Translations under genes and position numbers: made by a program
In this document: positions 29,521 to 40,606 of the stretch, piece after piece
Position numbering within the stretch: position 1 is the first letter of the stretch
How the letters are laid out: every line of letters begins with the position of its first letter
Assembly: GCF_000142905.1 (NCBI RefSeq)
Contig: NW_013657653.1
Coordinates: 62,001 to 126,000, forward strand
DNA: 64,000 nucleotides
Direction: 5' to 3'
Source of the DNA: Thecamonas trahens ATCC 50062
Lineage: Eukaryota > Apusozoa > Apusomonadida > Apusomonadidae
The notes under the pieces: model-generated
What the model saw: only the letters and a program-made list of their open reading frames with translations
What the model was told of the DNA's origin: nothing
The model's database searches: none

Positions 29521-31560
29521 ATGGCCATGCCGCTTTCACACCACGAACCGTACGGGTTCGAGTCGGACGAGTCCGACAGTGGCCTGTCGCCGCTGCTCGA
29601 CCTCGACCCCGAGCCTGGTGCATCATCCATGGCCTCGTCACCGGTCTTGAGAGCACTCGATGGCGGCCACCCGCCGGTCGCGGCCAGCCTCTCGGCCTGG
29701 TCGTCAGGCGAGACGCTCGCCAGCTCGCCCGGTGACGATGCCAGGACGCTCAACTCGGCCACACGATCGGTGCCGGAGCTGGGATCCGGAAACTTGACCA
29801 GCGGCCGCTCGCGACCAGTCTTTGTCCCGCACATGGCGGCTGCCAGCTCGTTTGCAGTCGCATCGTCGCTCCCGGACGATCGGCTTGTGCCACTGATGTG
29901 CATTCCGTCGCTCTCGTCGTCGCTCTCGTCGCAGGCGGTGTCGATGGAGGCCGGACTCCTTGCACAGGCGCAGCGTGCCTCGCGTGGAGCACGGTTGCAG
30001 CCATCGCGCATGCTCATCATCTCGGGCCTGCGCCGCAACGCTCCTCGGTCACCACTGATGTCGATGCTGGAGGAGGCCGGCCAGCTCCGGGCGCTCGACT
30101 CTGCCTCTGACGACGGCACCATGATGGTGGCGTCGTTCTACGATCTCCGCCACGCGCTTGCCGCGCAAGAGCGGCTCGACGGCTCCGTCTTTGACGGGCG
30201 AACAATTGCGGTGCGGTTTGCGCCGCCTGGTGCGCCCGAGCGCGAGCTTGTTGCCGCCGACGTCGACCAGGACTCACTCATTATTGTCTTTAACGTCCTG
30301 CCCTCGGTCTCGTTGACGCACATGGTCTCGCTCTTTAGCCCGTACGGCGACATCCGGCGAGTCTCGCACGTCGCCGCTAAGCGGCACAAGGTCTTCCGCT
30401 TTGTCGAGTTCTACGACGCGCGTGCCGCCGCCGCCGCCGTCGCCGATCCGCCGCATCCAGACGCCAGCGGCGTCGGTGAGCTGCCCATGCTAGTGGAGCG
30501 GGCGCGGTCGAAGCCCGGAACGCACGGTGTTCAGTGGGAGGTCGGCACGCCGAGTAACTCGCCGATGTCGTCGCCTATGGCGCACTCGCCGCCGCGCTCG
30601 CGCTCGCGCTCAACATCGTGCTCGGTCCTCCCGCCGGACGCCGCCGTCAATGTGGTCAAGCACGTCTCGTCACCATCACGTCCGCCGCGCGCAGTCCCGG
30701 AGCCTGGCTCTGACTACCTGGCGCCGATCTCGGGCCTGATGAATGCACCGCTCTCGTCGAGCAAGCGCTCCAACTCTCTGCCGTCGGCCAACCAGGACTC
30801 AGACGCCTCGTGCTCGCCACCGCTCAACAGACCGTCACTGCTGTCGGCCTCGCTGGCGGAGAGCAAGCCGACCGGACACAGCTTGTGGAGCTCAGCGTCG
30901 GCGTCGCGCTCGCGCTCCCGCACACGGACCCGCTCCAAGACCCGCTCCAAGACCCGCTCGTCGTCACGGACTCACTCGCGCTCATCGCGCTCGTCGCGCT
31001 CGTCATCACGCGACAGCTCAACGTCGCGCAAGCCGCGCCGCCGTCAGCCAGACCCGGCGTGCGTCATCTCGGTCGACGCCCTTGAGGTCGGCGACGAGAC
31101 GCGGACAACTGCCATGATCCGCAACATCCCCAACCGCTACCGCCGCGACGATCTGCTCGCCGCACTCACCGACGCGCACCTCAGCGGGCAGTTCGACTTT
31201 GTATACCTTCCCGTCGACGCCCACCACAAGGCCAACGTCGGCTACGCCTTTGTTAACTTTGTTTCTCCAGCCGCGCTCGCCCAGGCCTACCGCGCCCTGC
31301 ACGGCGCCTCTTGGCGCCGGTACAACTCGGACAAGGTCTGCCGCCTTGCCTTTGCCCACGTTCAGGGCCAAGCCAATCTCATCTCGCACTTTCGGGCCAA
31401 GGGCAAGTACTTTTCCGATCCGGACGCCTCGCCCCTGGCCATCTGCCGCGACACCGCGCCCGACGGCGCCCGCGCCGCACTCGGAAGCCGCGGCACTCGC
31501 GCCGCCGGTGCCAGCCGCGTCCCGCCGCCGCCTGCCCGCTCGCTCCGCGTCTTCCAGTAG
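29521..31560 (+). CDS. Mei2-like RNA-binding protein, 679 aa
   Basis: Mei2-type protein with three RRM-like domains. Two are N-terminal: residues about 160-235 (MLIISGLRR, then SFYDLRHALAAQERLDGSVF) and about 253-330 (LIIVFNVLPSVSLTHMVSLF, YGDIRRV, FRFVEFYDARAA). The hallmark Mei2 C-terminal RRM lies at about 531-630 (TAMIRNIPNRYRRDDLLAAL, FDFVYLPVDAHHKANVGYAF, YNSDKVCRLAFAHVQGQANL). An Arg/Ser dipeptide tract (SRSRTRTRSKTRSKTRS) precedes RRM3. Mei2 in fission yeast and AML proteins in plants act in meiosis and development through non-coding RNA. The role here is unknown. It reads as a single exon, and its stop is 17 bp from the stop of EFR3 on the other strand. Confidence 0.9.
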   Translation: MAMPLSHHEPYGFESDESDSGLSPLLDLDPEPGASSMASSPVLRALDGGHPPVAASLSAWSSGETLASSPGDDARTLNSATRSVPELGSGNLTSGRSRPVFVPHMAAASSFAVASSLPDDRLVPLMCIPSLSSSLSSQAVSMEAGLLAQAQRASRGARLQPSRMLIISGLRRNAPRSPLMSMLEEAGQLRALDSASDDGTMMVASFYDLRHALAAQERLDGSVFDGRTIAVRFAPPGAPERELVAADVDQDSLIIVFNVLPSVSLTHMVSLFSPYGDIRRVSHVAAKRHKVFRFVEFYDARAAAAAVADPPHPDASGVGELPMLVERARSKPGTHGVQWEVGTPSNSPMSSPMAHSPPRSRSRSTSCSVLPPDAAVNVVKHVSSPSRPPRAVPEPGSDYLAPISGLMNAPLSSSKRSNSLPSANQDSDASCSPPLNRPSLLSASLAESKPTGHSLWSSASASRSRSRTRTRSKTRSKTRSSSRTHSRSSRSSRSSSRDSSTSRKPRRRQPDPACVISVDALEVGDETRTTAMIRNIPNRYRRDDLLAALTDAHLSGQFDFVYLPVDAHHKANVGYAFVNFVSPAALAQAYRALHGASWRRYNSDKVCRLAFAHVQGQANLISHFRAKGKYFSDPDASPLAICRDTAPDGARAALGSRGTRAAGASRVPPPPARSLRVFQ

Positions 31561-31577
31561 CCCGAGACGACGCACCT

Positions 31578-34500
31578 TTACTCGGCAAACTTGAGCGGGC
31601 CGCCTGATGTCCGGGCAGCCCACGTGGTAAAGTCGAATGTGGCAGACATGTTCTGCATCGGCGTCAGCGACGAGTCGTTCTGCACAAGCGTGACGCCCGC
31701 CGGCAGTGCAGGCGTGCGCCGCACAGCGAGCACCCCAGCCATGCCTCCGCTCCCCTGTCCATCAGGCCCATGAGCTGGTGGGCCCGAGAACGCCGAGTAG
31801 CGGCTGAGCGACGGAAAGGCCATGCCGTAGCCGCCGCGCGAGGTGGTTGCCAGAACCGTCGTGCCGGCCTCGGACTCGGACTCGTCGAGCTCGGACGAGC
31901 CGCCGAGAGCGAGTGCCGCGGTCGACTGCCCCACCAGCGCGTCAGAAGCCGCAGTCTCGACGTCGCCGAGAAGAATTGCGGCACGGTCAAGCCGGGCGCC
32001 GCGAGTTGCGGCGCAGGATGCCGCCATCGCGTCGTGCGACTGGTGGAGGGCAACCGAGACCGGCATCGACGCCGAGCGGGCGTCGGGTGGCGCTGCGAGC
32101 GAGGCACCGTCGCGGAACATGTCAGCAAAGAGCTCGACGTCCGACGCGGCAAGATCGTTGCGCCGCGCGGCCGAGTCGAGCCCGGCCTCCTTGGCGGCCT
32201 TGTGCAGCGAGGTAAACATGCCGGCCATGGCGGCAAGCTTGTGGAAGAGATGCTGCTTGTGCTTGCGCCGCGCGAGAATGGTCTGGTGCTCCTTGGCAAT
32301 CTGCGCAGACGACCAACCCGAGTCGAGGACTTGCTCCACGTTGATGTCGGCGTCGCGGATGACGTCGGCAGAGAGGAGGCACGAGACCACAACCTCCTTC
32401 TCAAACAGCGGTGGCACAATCGGGTCGATGGCGCGGGCGGCTGCGCGGGCGCGCCGCGACTTGCGCTTGCGTCGCGACCGCCGGCCTTCGCTCCCGCGTG
32501 GCGAGGCCTCCGAGTCGGAGCCCGATCCACCGCCGGCCGCCGCCAGAAAGTCTTCCAAAACCGTGACGACGTGCGCTGGATACTTGGAGGTCTCGGTAGC
32601 GAGGTAGAGGCGGGCAGCGTCGCCGGCGTCGGCGTCAAGTGCAACGTACGGGCAGATGAGCCCGGCGGTGGAGCGGGCAGCAGCGACACGGTCAACGTGG
32701 TCGACAAGCTCGGCCGACTGGACTCGCTCGCCGAGCGCGCGGAGGTAGCCGCCGATAAAGGTGTGGACCGAAGAGGCCAGTGGCGGAGGGAGCGTCGAGG
32801 CCTTTTCCTGCAGCTTGAACAGCATCGGCACGGTCTGCGCAACCTCATCGACGAGCGCGGTCCGCAGGAGGACAGCAAGGGTCTCAGCCATGGCTGCAAG
32901 GTCACACGGGTGAACGACAATACGCCGCTGGGTGATGAGAAAGTACATGGCGTAACGGACTTGCGAGCCGTACTTGGCTTCAAAGCCCTGGTTCTCGGCC
33001 GCAACCGAGAACAGGTGGGCGTAGACCTTGTGGACGCGGACGCGGTTGGCGGTCGACGGCGCCGACGCTGCAACCGTGAGCGCGTCGAGGAGCGGCTCGA
33101 GGAAGGCGATCTTGGCGGGCGCGATGGCGGCCAGCGTCGACGCGACCGCGGTGGCGGCGTCGAGGAGCGGGACAGCGGCTTCGTCGGCGGCGCAGAACGA
33201 GAGCTTCGAGCCGAGGAACAGCAGGAGCTCCAGCCGCTCCGACGACGTCGGCAGCGCTTGCGCAAGGGTGAGGACGCCGTTGACAATAGCCTTGCGCAGC
33301 TCGCCGCGAGCGCCCGCAAGAGTGGCTACAAGCTGGTTGAGGACTTGCAGCGCAGTCGAGGTGTCCAGCGGGACCCGCGAGGTGGCAAGGAGCGAGCAGG
33401 CCAGGTCGACAATCCGCGCCTTGGTCGCTGTGTGCGGAACAGCTGGAAGGTACTCGAGCGCAGACTGGACCGGGACGTAGCGGTAGGAGACGCCGACGGC
33501 CGCCATGAGAATGCGCATGACCTTGCCAATAAAGACGCCCGACTCGGTCCACATCTCGCCGGTGGTAAAGTAGTCCAGCAGCGTGCGGATGATGGTGCGG
33601 AGCGTGCTTGAGTTGGCATGTGCACCCATCTCGTAGAGCGCAAGGCCAGCGAGCTCGGCCTCGGTCAGCTCGTCGATGCGCTCGCGCGAGAGGTCAACGC
33701 CGACTGCCGAGAGCGCCACGTCGTCCAGGCTGACGTCGGACGCGCTGGCGTCTGACCCGGCAGCATCCGACCGCGAGGTCGTGCCCGAGCCGGCGGCGTC
33801 GCGCGATGCCGTTGCCGACGACCACGATGACGACGATGACGGCTTATCGACGCTCACCATCGAGTCGTCGTCACGCTTGCTGGCCTGCCGCCGGCGCCGG
33901 CGGCGCTTGCCCCGACGGCCCCCACCACCGCCTGCTCTGCCCGACCGCCGCCGCCCGCCTCGCCCGCCGCCCGACCGCCGCCGACGCACCGCGCCTGACA
34001 CAAACGGATGCGCCGCCAGCAGCTCGTCAGGCAGCGTCGAGTCGTTGCGCGACATGTTTGATACAATGGCCGGCACAATCGAAGAGAGCACGTCGACAAG
34101 TTCAGTGTCGAGAATGGCCGACTGCGAGATGACAGCCCGGAGGCCGAGGAGACCCGGGCGGACTAGCGGTGAGCCGGTCGCGAGCTGCTTCCAGCACATG
34201 GCAGAAAAGTACTCCACAAAGGTGGTCCACTTGTGGCGCGAGTACAGCTCGGCGTCCAGGTGCGAAGCGTAGGTGACAAACACCGCCGCGCCCTTGGACT
34301 GCAGCTCGTACACGTTACTCTCGAGCATCATCTCGATCACAGCCACCACATCGGCTGCAAACAGCGCCAGATGCTGCGGCAGTTCTGCAACGAGCACCTC
34401 GAGCACAGAGGCGGCGAGAACAACCCAACTGTATTGCAAAAACATGTGAGTTTGGCATGGACGCCCTTGGCCGCCGACGGACCGATACTTCTTCATGACC

Positions 34501-35384
34501 AGCAGACCCTTGCCCCTCCGCGCCCCCCCCCCCCCCCCGCGCCCCCTGCTCCTTTCCCGAGATCCAGACAAACACACACATGCACATGATCGCCATGCAA
34601 CTCTCATGGCCATCACCAGTGCCATGATTCCAGACCTCCACTCAGCCCGTCGACCAGACGACTACACGGAGCCAGCAATGCGACAGGAGACTGGCAGCGA
34701 GTGGCCAGGGGTGGGGGGGTGGGGGGGGTGGGGGGTGGTCCTAGGAGGACAAAACTAACAAAACGANNNNNNNNNNNNNNNNNNNNNNNNNNNNNNNNNN
34801 NNNNNNNNNNNNNNNNNNNNNNNNNNNNNNNNNNNNNNNNNNNNNNNNNNNNNNNNNNNNNNNNNNNNNNNNNNNNNNNNNNNNNNNNNNNNNNNNNNNN
34901 NNNNNNNNNNNNNNNNNNNNNNNNNNNNNNNNNNNNNNNNNNNNNNNNNNNNNNNNNNNNNNNNNNNNNNNNNNNNNNNNNNNNNNNNNNNNNNNNNNNN
35001 NNNNNNNNNNNNNNNNNNNNNNNNNNNNNNNNNNNNNNNNNNNNNNNNNNNNNNNNNNNNNNNNNNNNNNNNNNNNNNNNNNNAGGAGGAGAGGGATTAA
35101 GGGGATGAGAGGGAGGAAGGAAGGGAGAAGGGAGAGGGGGGAGGAGGGGGAGGAGGCGGGGAGGGGGGTACGTACGGAGTTCTGCTTGTGGCTAGGTCCT
35201 TGACAGCACGCTTGCGTAGGGCTTGGGAGATGGGCGAGAGTTTCTTGGGGAACTCCTCAGCGTAGTCGACGAGGTTACTCACGGCTTTAGTCGGCATACT
35301 TCCATCTTCAGACTTGTTATACACAGCATTGACAAGCCGTGTATGCATCCGCCGAGGTCGGCAGAACCCACAGCATCCCACCAT
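31578..35384 (-). CDS. EFR3: EFR3 plasma-membrane scaffold of PI4-kinase III alpha
   Basis: Armadillo/HEAT-like protein that anchors the PI4KIIIalpha complex at the plasma membrane. Exon 1 is 35384-35176 (MVGCCGFCRPRRMHTRLVNA and on), with a GTACGT donor. Exon 2 is 34428-31578 after ATACAG, phase CC + T (Pro), giving 1019 aa (human EFR3A about 820). The junction ...RAVKDLATSRT-P-WVVLAASVL aligns residue for residue in length with RLSRDVVRHRSGYVLIAMEAL of human EFR3A. The N-terminal CCGFC is the expected palmitoylation cluster. The extra length is low complexity: an Arg/Gly-rich insert (GGGRGGRRRSGRAGGGG) with a Ser-rich stretch, and a basic RRSRRKRKSRRARAAARA loop. The intron spans the 317-base gap. 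Confidence 0.9.
34767..35083. other. assembly gap (317 N) within EFR3 intron
   Basis: Run of N flanked by G-rich low-complexity sequence on both sides, with C16 at 34523-34538 in the same intron. By the homology-aligned exon junction, no coding sequence should be missing. Confidence 1.
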
Positions 35385-35552
35385 GCTCCACGACAAGTCT
35401 GCTCCAGCTGCTATGCTTTGGCTCTCTGGCCACACCGCTAGCCGGCCCAGCGGACGATGACCATCACGATCACGATCACGAACACGATCACGATCACCTC
35501 GCCCACAAACCCGGACAGTCAACCTCTACCACTTGACTGCACACCACTACCT

Positions 35553-38078
35553 ATGGTTTCCATTGCTGATCCGCGTGGCTACCAGTCGACGCTCCGGAAG
35601 AACGAGTGGGAGGACCTTGAGGACACCGAGTCGGATGAGGAGGAGCCGCTGCCCGAGCTGCCCGTCCTTGACGAGTCCAAGGACGCCCTGCTGCTGGTGA
35701 CCAACCTGCCGGCTGAGAAGGCCAAAAAGTTTGCCAAGCTCGACAAGGTACGTACTCGGTCGTACCAGGCTGCCCTGTCCACGAGCACTCCCCCCTCCCA
35801 TCCTACAACCTCAGCCACATGTTGTGCTTGTCTCTCCCCTTTTCTCGCCCCTCTCCGCGCCGCTGTGCCTCCCTTCTCGCCCCGCTCGTAGGAAAAGGTC
35901 GTGCGAGTGCGATCCGCTGGGATTGATCGAGGCTGGCTCCATCCCGGGTTCTGGCAAAGGGATGGGGGGGGGGGGGGGGGGAACGATGGCGCTACCATGG
36001 AGAGAGGCGAGGGCTGTGCCTCGCGAGCAGGCTGCGGATGGATGCAGGAATGGCAGTAGAGCAGAGAATGTGGCTGGGTGGGTGGGAGCCTGGCTGGCTG
36101 GGGAAGCTGGGCTCCACCTGGGTGGCCGGGGTGAGAGGCGAGGACTCACACAGAGTGTGCGGGGTCGCTGTGAGGGGAGCAGTACGTCAAGAAGCAACTG
36201 AAGAAGGCGCTCAACACACCATACAACCCGCTGACAGACTACGAGCTGTGCGTGGACGATGATGGCAACACGACGGGCCATCTGCTGCTCTCGTTTATCT
36301 CGGACGACGAGGCTGCGTTTGCCAAGGCCAAGCTCGACGGGTACAAGTTTGACAAGAAACACGTGCTCAACGCGTACTCGTTTGCGGACCTGGACCGTGT
36401 TGCCGAGTACCCGGACGAGTACGTTCCGCCGACGGAGGACGAGCTCGAGGCGAACCTCCCGCCTGGGATGAACGAGAACCTCCGGTCGTGGACGACGGAT
36501 CCGCTTGGCCGCGAGCAGTTTGTGATGAAGTACGAGGACCAGGTACAGCTTGCATGGGCGGAGCGCGACCGCGAGCCGGAGACGATCGACGTGCGGACAA
36601 ACTGGTCGGAGACGTACCTCACGTGGTCGCCGCTCGGGTCGTACCTGGCGACGTTCCATTCGGACGGCGAGGTGCCTGTGGGCGTGGCGCTGTGGGGTGG
36701 CAGCGACATGAAGCGGATTCGGCGGTTCCCGCACCGCGGCGTCAAGCTCGTGCAGTTCTCGCCGCAGGAGAACTACCTCATCACGTGGTCGTCGCTGCCT
36801 GTGGACCCGCAGGATGTGGAGAACACGCAGCCGATCATGGTGTGGGAGGTGCTGACCGGCAAGCGGCTTTACACCTCTGCGCCCAAGATCCCCAAGGAGG
36901 CCTTCTCGTGGCCGCTCTTCCAGTGGGCCGGCGACGACTCGGCGTTTGCGCGCATTGCGTCGGACGGCTCGGGCATCCGCCTCATCAACATGCCGGACAT
37001 GACCAAGTCGAAGATCGACATCAAGGGCATCAAGTCGTTTGCCATGTCGCCGACGGACTCGCTGCTCTCGGCATGGGTGCCCGAGGTGGAGAACCAGCCT
37101 GCGCGGGTGGTGCTGGTCAACTCGCGGACGGGCGAGATGATCCGCCACAAGAACCTGGTCCAGGTCGTCAACATCGACATGTTCTGGCAGAAGTCTGGCG
37201 ACAACCTGTGCGTCAAGGTCGACCGTGTCTCCAAGTCTGGTAAGACTTTCTTTGTCAACCTCGAGTTCTTCCGCATCCGCATCAAGGACGTGCCTGTGGA
37301 GACGCTCAAGCTCGACACGCGAGTCATCCGCTTCTCGTGGGAGCCGACTGGCACCCACTTTGCCATCATCCACGGCGCCGACATCGACGTTCCGCGCCCG
37401 GACGTCTCGTTCTACAACCTCCAGCCGAACAAGGTCGAGCACATCAAGACGACCGAGGGCAAGGCCGCCAACGAGCTGTTCTGGTCGCCGCAGGGCAAGC
37501 ACATTGTGGTGGCTGGCCTCCGCGAGCTCAATGGCAAGCTCGAGTTCTGGTCGGTCAACCCGCCGGAGCAGATGGCCATCTGCGAGCACCTCAAGGCCAC
37601 GACCGTCGAGTGGGACCCGACCGGCCGCTACGTCGCCACCTCGATCTCGGCCTGGTCGTCGTCAATCGAGAACGGGTACACTCTGTGGAACTTTGCTGGC
37701 CAGCAGCTCCGCCGTGTGCTCAAGGAGAAGTTCTACCAGTTCCTCTGGCGCCCGCGGCCCAAGTCGCTGCTCTCCAAGTCGCAGGTCAAGAAGATCAAGA
37801 AGAACCTTCGCCACAAGTCGATCGAGTACGACCGCATCGACACCGTCCGCTCGTCATCGCTCGACTCTGCTAAGCGCGCCGAGCGCAACGCCCTCCTCCA
37901 GGAGTACCGCGACCTGTGCACGCGCATGGAGGCCGACGCCGCCGCCATGGCCGACGCCCGCAACGCCCTCATTCTCTCCGCCGCCCCGGCTGGCTACAAC
38001 CCGGACGACGATTGGGAGGAGGTCGAGGTCGAGACCGAGGAGCTGGTCAAGGAGCATGTTGTCCAGGTGAAGGAGTAG
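35553..38078 (+). CDS. EIF3B: eukaryotic translation initiation factor 3 subunit B
   Basis: Core scaffold of eIF3. Exon 1 is 35553-35747 (ends KKFAKLDK), donor GTACGT. Exon 2 is 36183-38078 after GGAGCAG, phase 0, giving 696 aa (yeast Prt1 763, human 814). An RRM spans the intron (LLLVTNLPAEKAKKFAKL ... DGYKFDKKHVLNAYSF). It is followed by the WD-like propeller (WSETYLTWSPLGSYLATFH, GVALWGGSDMKRIRRF, FSPQENYLITWS, CVKVDRVSKSGKTFFVNLE, WSPQGKHIVVAGL, WDPTGRYVATSIS, FLWRPRPKSLLSK) and the C-terminal helix that contacts eIF3i/g (DDDWEEVEVETEELV). The N-terminal extension before the RRM is short and acidic. The intron has an 18-base G run. Confidence 0.96.
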
Positions 38079-38119
38079 ATGTCAAGATAGAAGCAAACGC
38101 CTTTGTGTTCAAGAGTGTG

Positions 38120-39972
38120 TTATGACTTGTCCGAGTTGTCGGTCGTTGAGCCAGACGCTGAGCCTGTTGTGTCAAAGTCAACAAAGTCGGTTCGGTACGA
38201 CGAGTTGCCGTCAAAGTACTCAAAGTCGGTCGAGTACAGCTCGGCATCGTGCCACGAGCGGTTGTGTTGGGATGAGGAGGAGGCGGACGAGTAGGAGGAG
38301 GACCCGGCGTCGGGCTTGGCTGTGTCGCGCGATGCCGATCGGGACGCCGACCGCGTGTCAAAGGCCACAAAGTCGGTGACGTAGGCGTGAGAGGCGGAGG
38401 CGTGAGAGGGTGTCGAGTCGGCAGACACGGATGAGTTGTGGCTAGCGGCCGACAAGCTTTCGGGCACAGCGCCCTGAGCATCGTCGGATGCCGAGAGAAC
38501 CTTGGCCTCGCTGTGAGAAGGCGGATAGTGGCGGACGATGTGGGACGACCACTCGTACGACGCCGAACCAGAGCCAGAGCCAGAGCCGGCCAACCGAGAT
38601 GCCTCGGCTGGCGGAGAGGACTCGGGCGACGGAGATGACTCGGACTCAGACTTGGGCGACGGAGATGCCTCGGACTCAGACTCGGGCTCTGTGGCAGAGT
38701 CTGAGAGCTGGACAGAGGCCAGATCGTACTCGGACGGGAGATTGTCCAGCTCTTCAACGGGCACGTTCATGTACGAGAACGAATACTCGTACTCGTAGGT
38801 AAACGACGGCGAGCCCTTGCCCTTGCCCTTTCTCTTACCCTTTCTCTTACCCTTGCCCTTGCTTGTGCGCTTGCGCTTGCGCTTACCCTTGGACGCCTTG
38901 GCCGATCCCGAGCTGCTGGTAGTGGCAGCAGCACGCTCGGCGGCCTTGTTGGCGGAGTCGGCCTCGTCACGAGCGGCCGCCAGCTCCTTCTCCAGCTTTT
39001 TGATCCGCTTCTTCATGGCCTTGGAGTTGTCGGCCTCAGCCTGGGCCTCAGCCAGTTTGTCGGCCACCTGGTCGTAGGCAGCCTCCAGCTCGGCGATGCG
39101 GGCAGCGTGGTGCGACGACGACTTGGACGACGACGACGATGACGAGCCTGATGACGACGAGCCCGACGCCGACGAGCCTGACGAGGAGGCAGAAGAGGAG
39201 GCGCTCGAGACCGACTCGGAGACGATGATGTACTTGGGCACCCTCCGCCTACGCTTGCGCGGCAGCGGCTTGCCTGCAGCTGCGCCGGCGGCAAAGGTGG
39301 GATCATAGCCGTCAACGGCGTAGTTCCCGACATTGCCATACGTCCCGTAGACACCGTACGTGCCGTACGCCGGTGCATGTGGCTTCCGCCGCCGGACCCG
39401 CTTGCGGCGCTTGATCTTCCGCACGTGGGCGTGCTCGTGAACGAGCGAGCCATCGCTGGCACCATGCTTGCGGTGGCTGCTGTGCCGATGAGATGAGCGC
39501 CGCGAAACGCGGTACGAGTCCTTGGACCGGGACCGTCCCGGTTCGACGCGATACGAATCCTTGGAGTGTTTGCGCTTGCCTGTTGCCCCCATCACGCCAC
39601 CAAAGCGACGGCCACCACGACCGATGAGACGACGGCCACCACGACCGATGAGACGACGGCCACCACGACCAATGAGACGACAGCAACCATCGCAACCGAG
39701 CAAAGCGATGCGATTACGATAGCAGCCATATCCATAGATGCGACAGCAGCCACCACGACCGATGCAACGAAGGTAACCGCGACCGATGCGATGAACGCCA
39801 TCGGGCCATCGCCCGCACCAAGCCGACACCAACAAGTCATAGAGGACACATGCGATGATTTTCATGACCACGACAAGCAGCAGACGGTCCACCACCAACA
39901 AGCACGCCATCCATATCACCACCGATGATTGACATGAGTCACCCTTCCACGACCACAGCAAGCCAAGCCCAC

Positions 39973-40004
<32 letters not shown>

Positions 40005-40088
40005 CACGCGCGCCGCACACGCCACACATGCCACAAGGTGGCAGACACACCCATGCACACGATGAAAGAGCGTACTTGAACTACCCAT
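38120..40088 (-). CDS. low-complexity Ser/Lys-rich protein with predicted N-myristoylation site
   Basis: Unrecognised. I propose two exons: 40088-40076 (ATG GGT AGT TCA A, then GTACGC) and 39579-38120 after AACAG, phase A + GC, giving 490 aa starting MGSSSKRKHSKDSYRV, a textbook N-myristoylation sequence. Without the exon 1 splice, an ATG at 39592 (MGATGKRKHSKDSYRV) is in frame. The protein has basic N-terminal repeats (KDSYRVEPGRSRSKDSYRV), a Tyr/Gly stretch (YGTYGVYGTYGNVGNY), a poly-Ser block and a coiled coil (ARIAELEAAYDQVADKLAEA). Lys/Arg tracts (KGKRKGKRKGKGKG), Ser/Pro/Glu repeats and three C-terminal TDFxxFD motifs follow. It could be a membrane-attached scaffold. Confidence 0.55.
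39606..39790. repeat. 24-bp minisatellite in a probable first intron
   Basis: Three near-identical copies of a 24-bp unit (CGACGGCCACCACGACCGATGAGA, with one base change) at about 39606-39680. Decaying copies run to about 39790, and a (CA)n microsatellite lies at 39971-39999. By the two-exon model of the overlapping gene it is intronic. Confidence 0.75.
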
Positions 40089-40221
40089 GTTGTGCCTTCC
40101 TCACAGTCACAAGAGGGCGAGGAATGGTGGTCAGAGTGAGTTGTGGCAGACCTGGTGCGGTTGGGCGGGAAGGAGGGAGGGGAGGGGGGGAGAAGGCGCC
40201 ATGAACCAACGATTAAGTGCA

Positions 40222-40546
40222 AGGAGAAACAATTGATGAACACGTTTTGGCTCCGCACACACCACACACAGCATGCACACATGCATGAGACACACTGTTG
40301 TATTGATCAGTATGTTCTCTTAGATAAAATGGGATTTGTTTTGCCATCTACGTCCTGTGCTCAGAGATCGTGGGCACAAGTGTAGGGAGAAACAGTTGAT
40401 GGACACGTTCTGGCTCCGCACACACCACACACAACATGCACACATACATGAGACATGCCACGGGCTAGATCACTTTGTTCTCTTTAGTCTTTGGTTATGA
40501 CGTTATCTGTATTCCTATCTACTGCCTGCATTCAGATATCGTGGGC
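40222..40546. repeat. diverged tandem duplication, unit about 155-165 bp
   Basis: Copy 1 at about 40223-40376 and copy 2 at about 40386-40546 share GGAGAAAC, TTGATG-ACACGTT-TGGCTCC, CACACACCACACACA, GCACACAT-CATGAGACA, TGTTCTCTTTAG-like and ATCGTGGGCA landmarks in the same order, with about 8 bp of net length change. The sequence is more AT-rich than its surroundings. It lies between the legumain-like gene's stop and the upstream side of the low-complexity gene. Confidence 0.75.
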
Positions 40547-40606
40547 ATTGTCGCGCAACTCCGCCTCTCCACACCCCATCCACTCCCCCGCAGATCACGA
40601 CAGCAA

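Noticed and set aside
31770-33611. 613-codon plus-strand ORF opposite EFR3
   Set aside because: Shadow frame of a well-supported gene, with Arg/Gly/Asp-rich random-looking text.
35811-37589. 592-codon minus-strand ORF opposite eIF3b
   Set aside because: It mirrors eIF3b codons (Arg/Leu/Asp/Val-rich text) and has no own homology. GC-rich third positions keep the complementary frame open.
39592-40282. Upstream extension of the low-complexity gene with RRLIGRGG repeats and a hydrophobic start
   Set aside because: It encodes the minisatellite and a CA microsatellite. The 13-nt first exon with a standard GTACGC donor is more likely.
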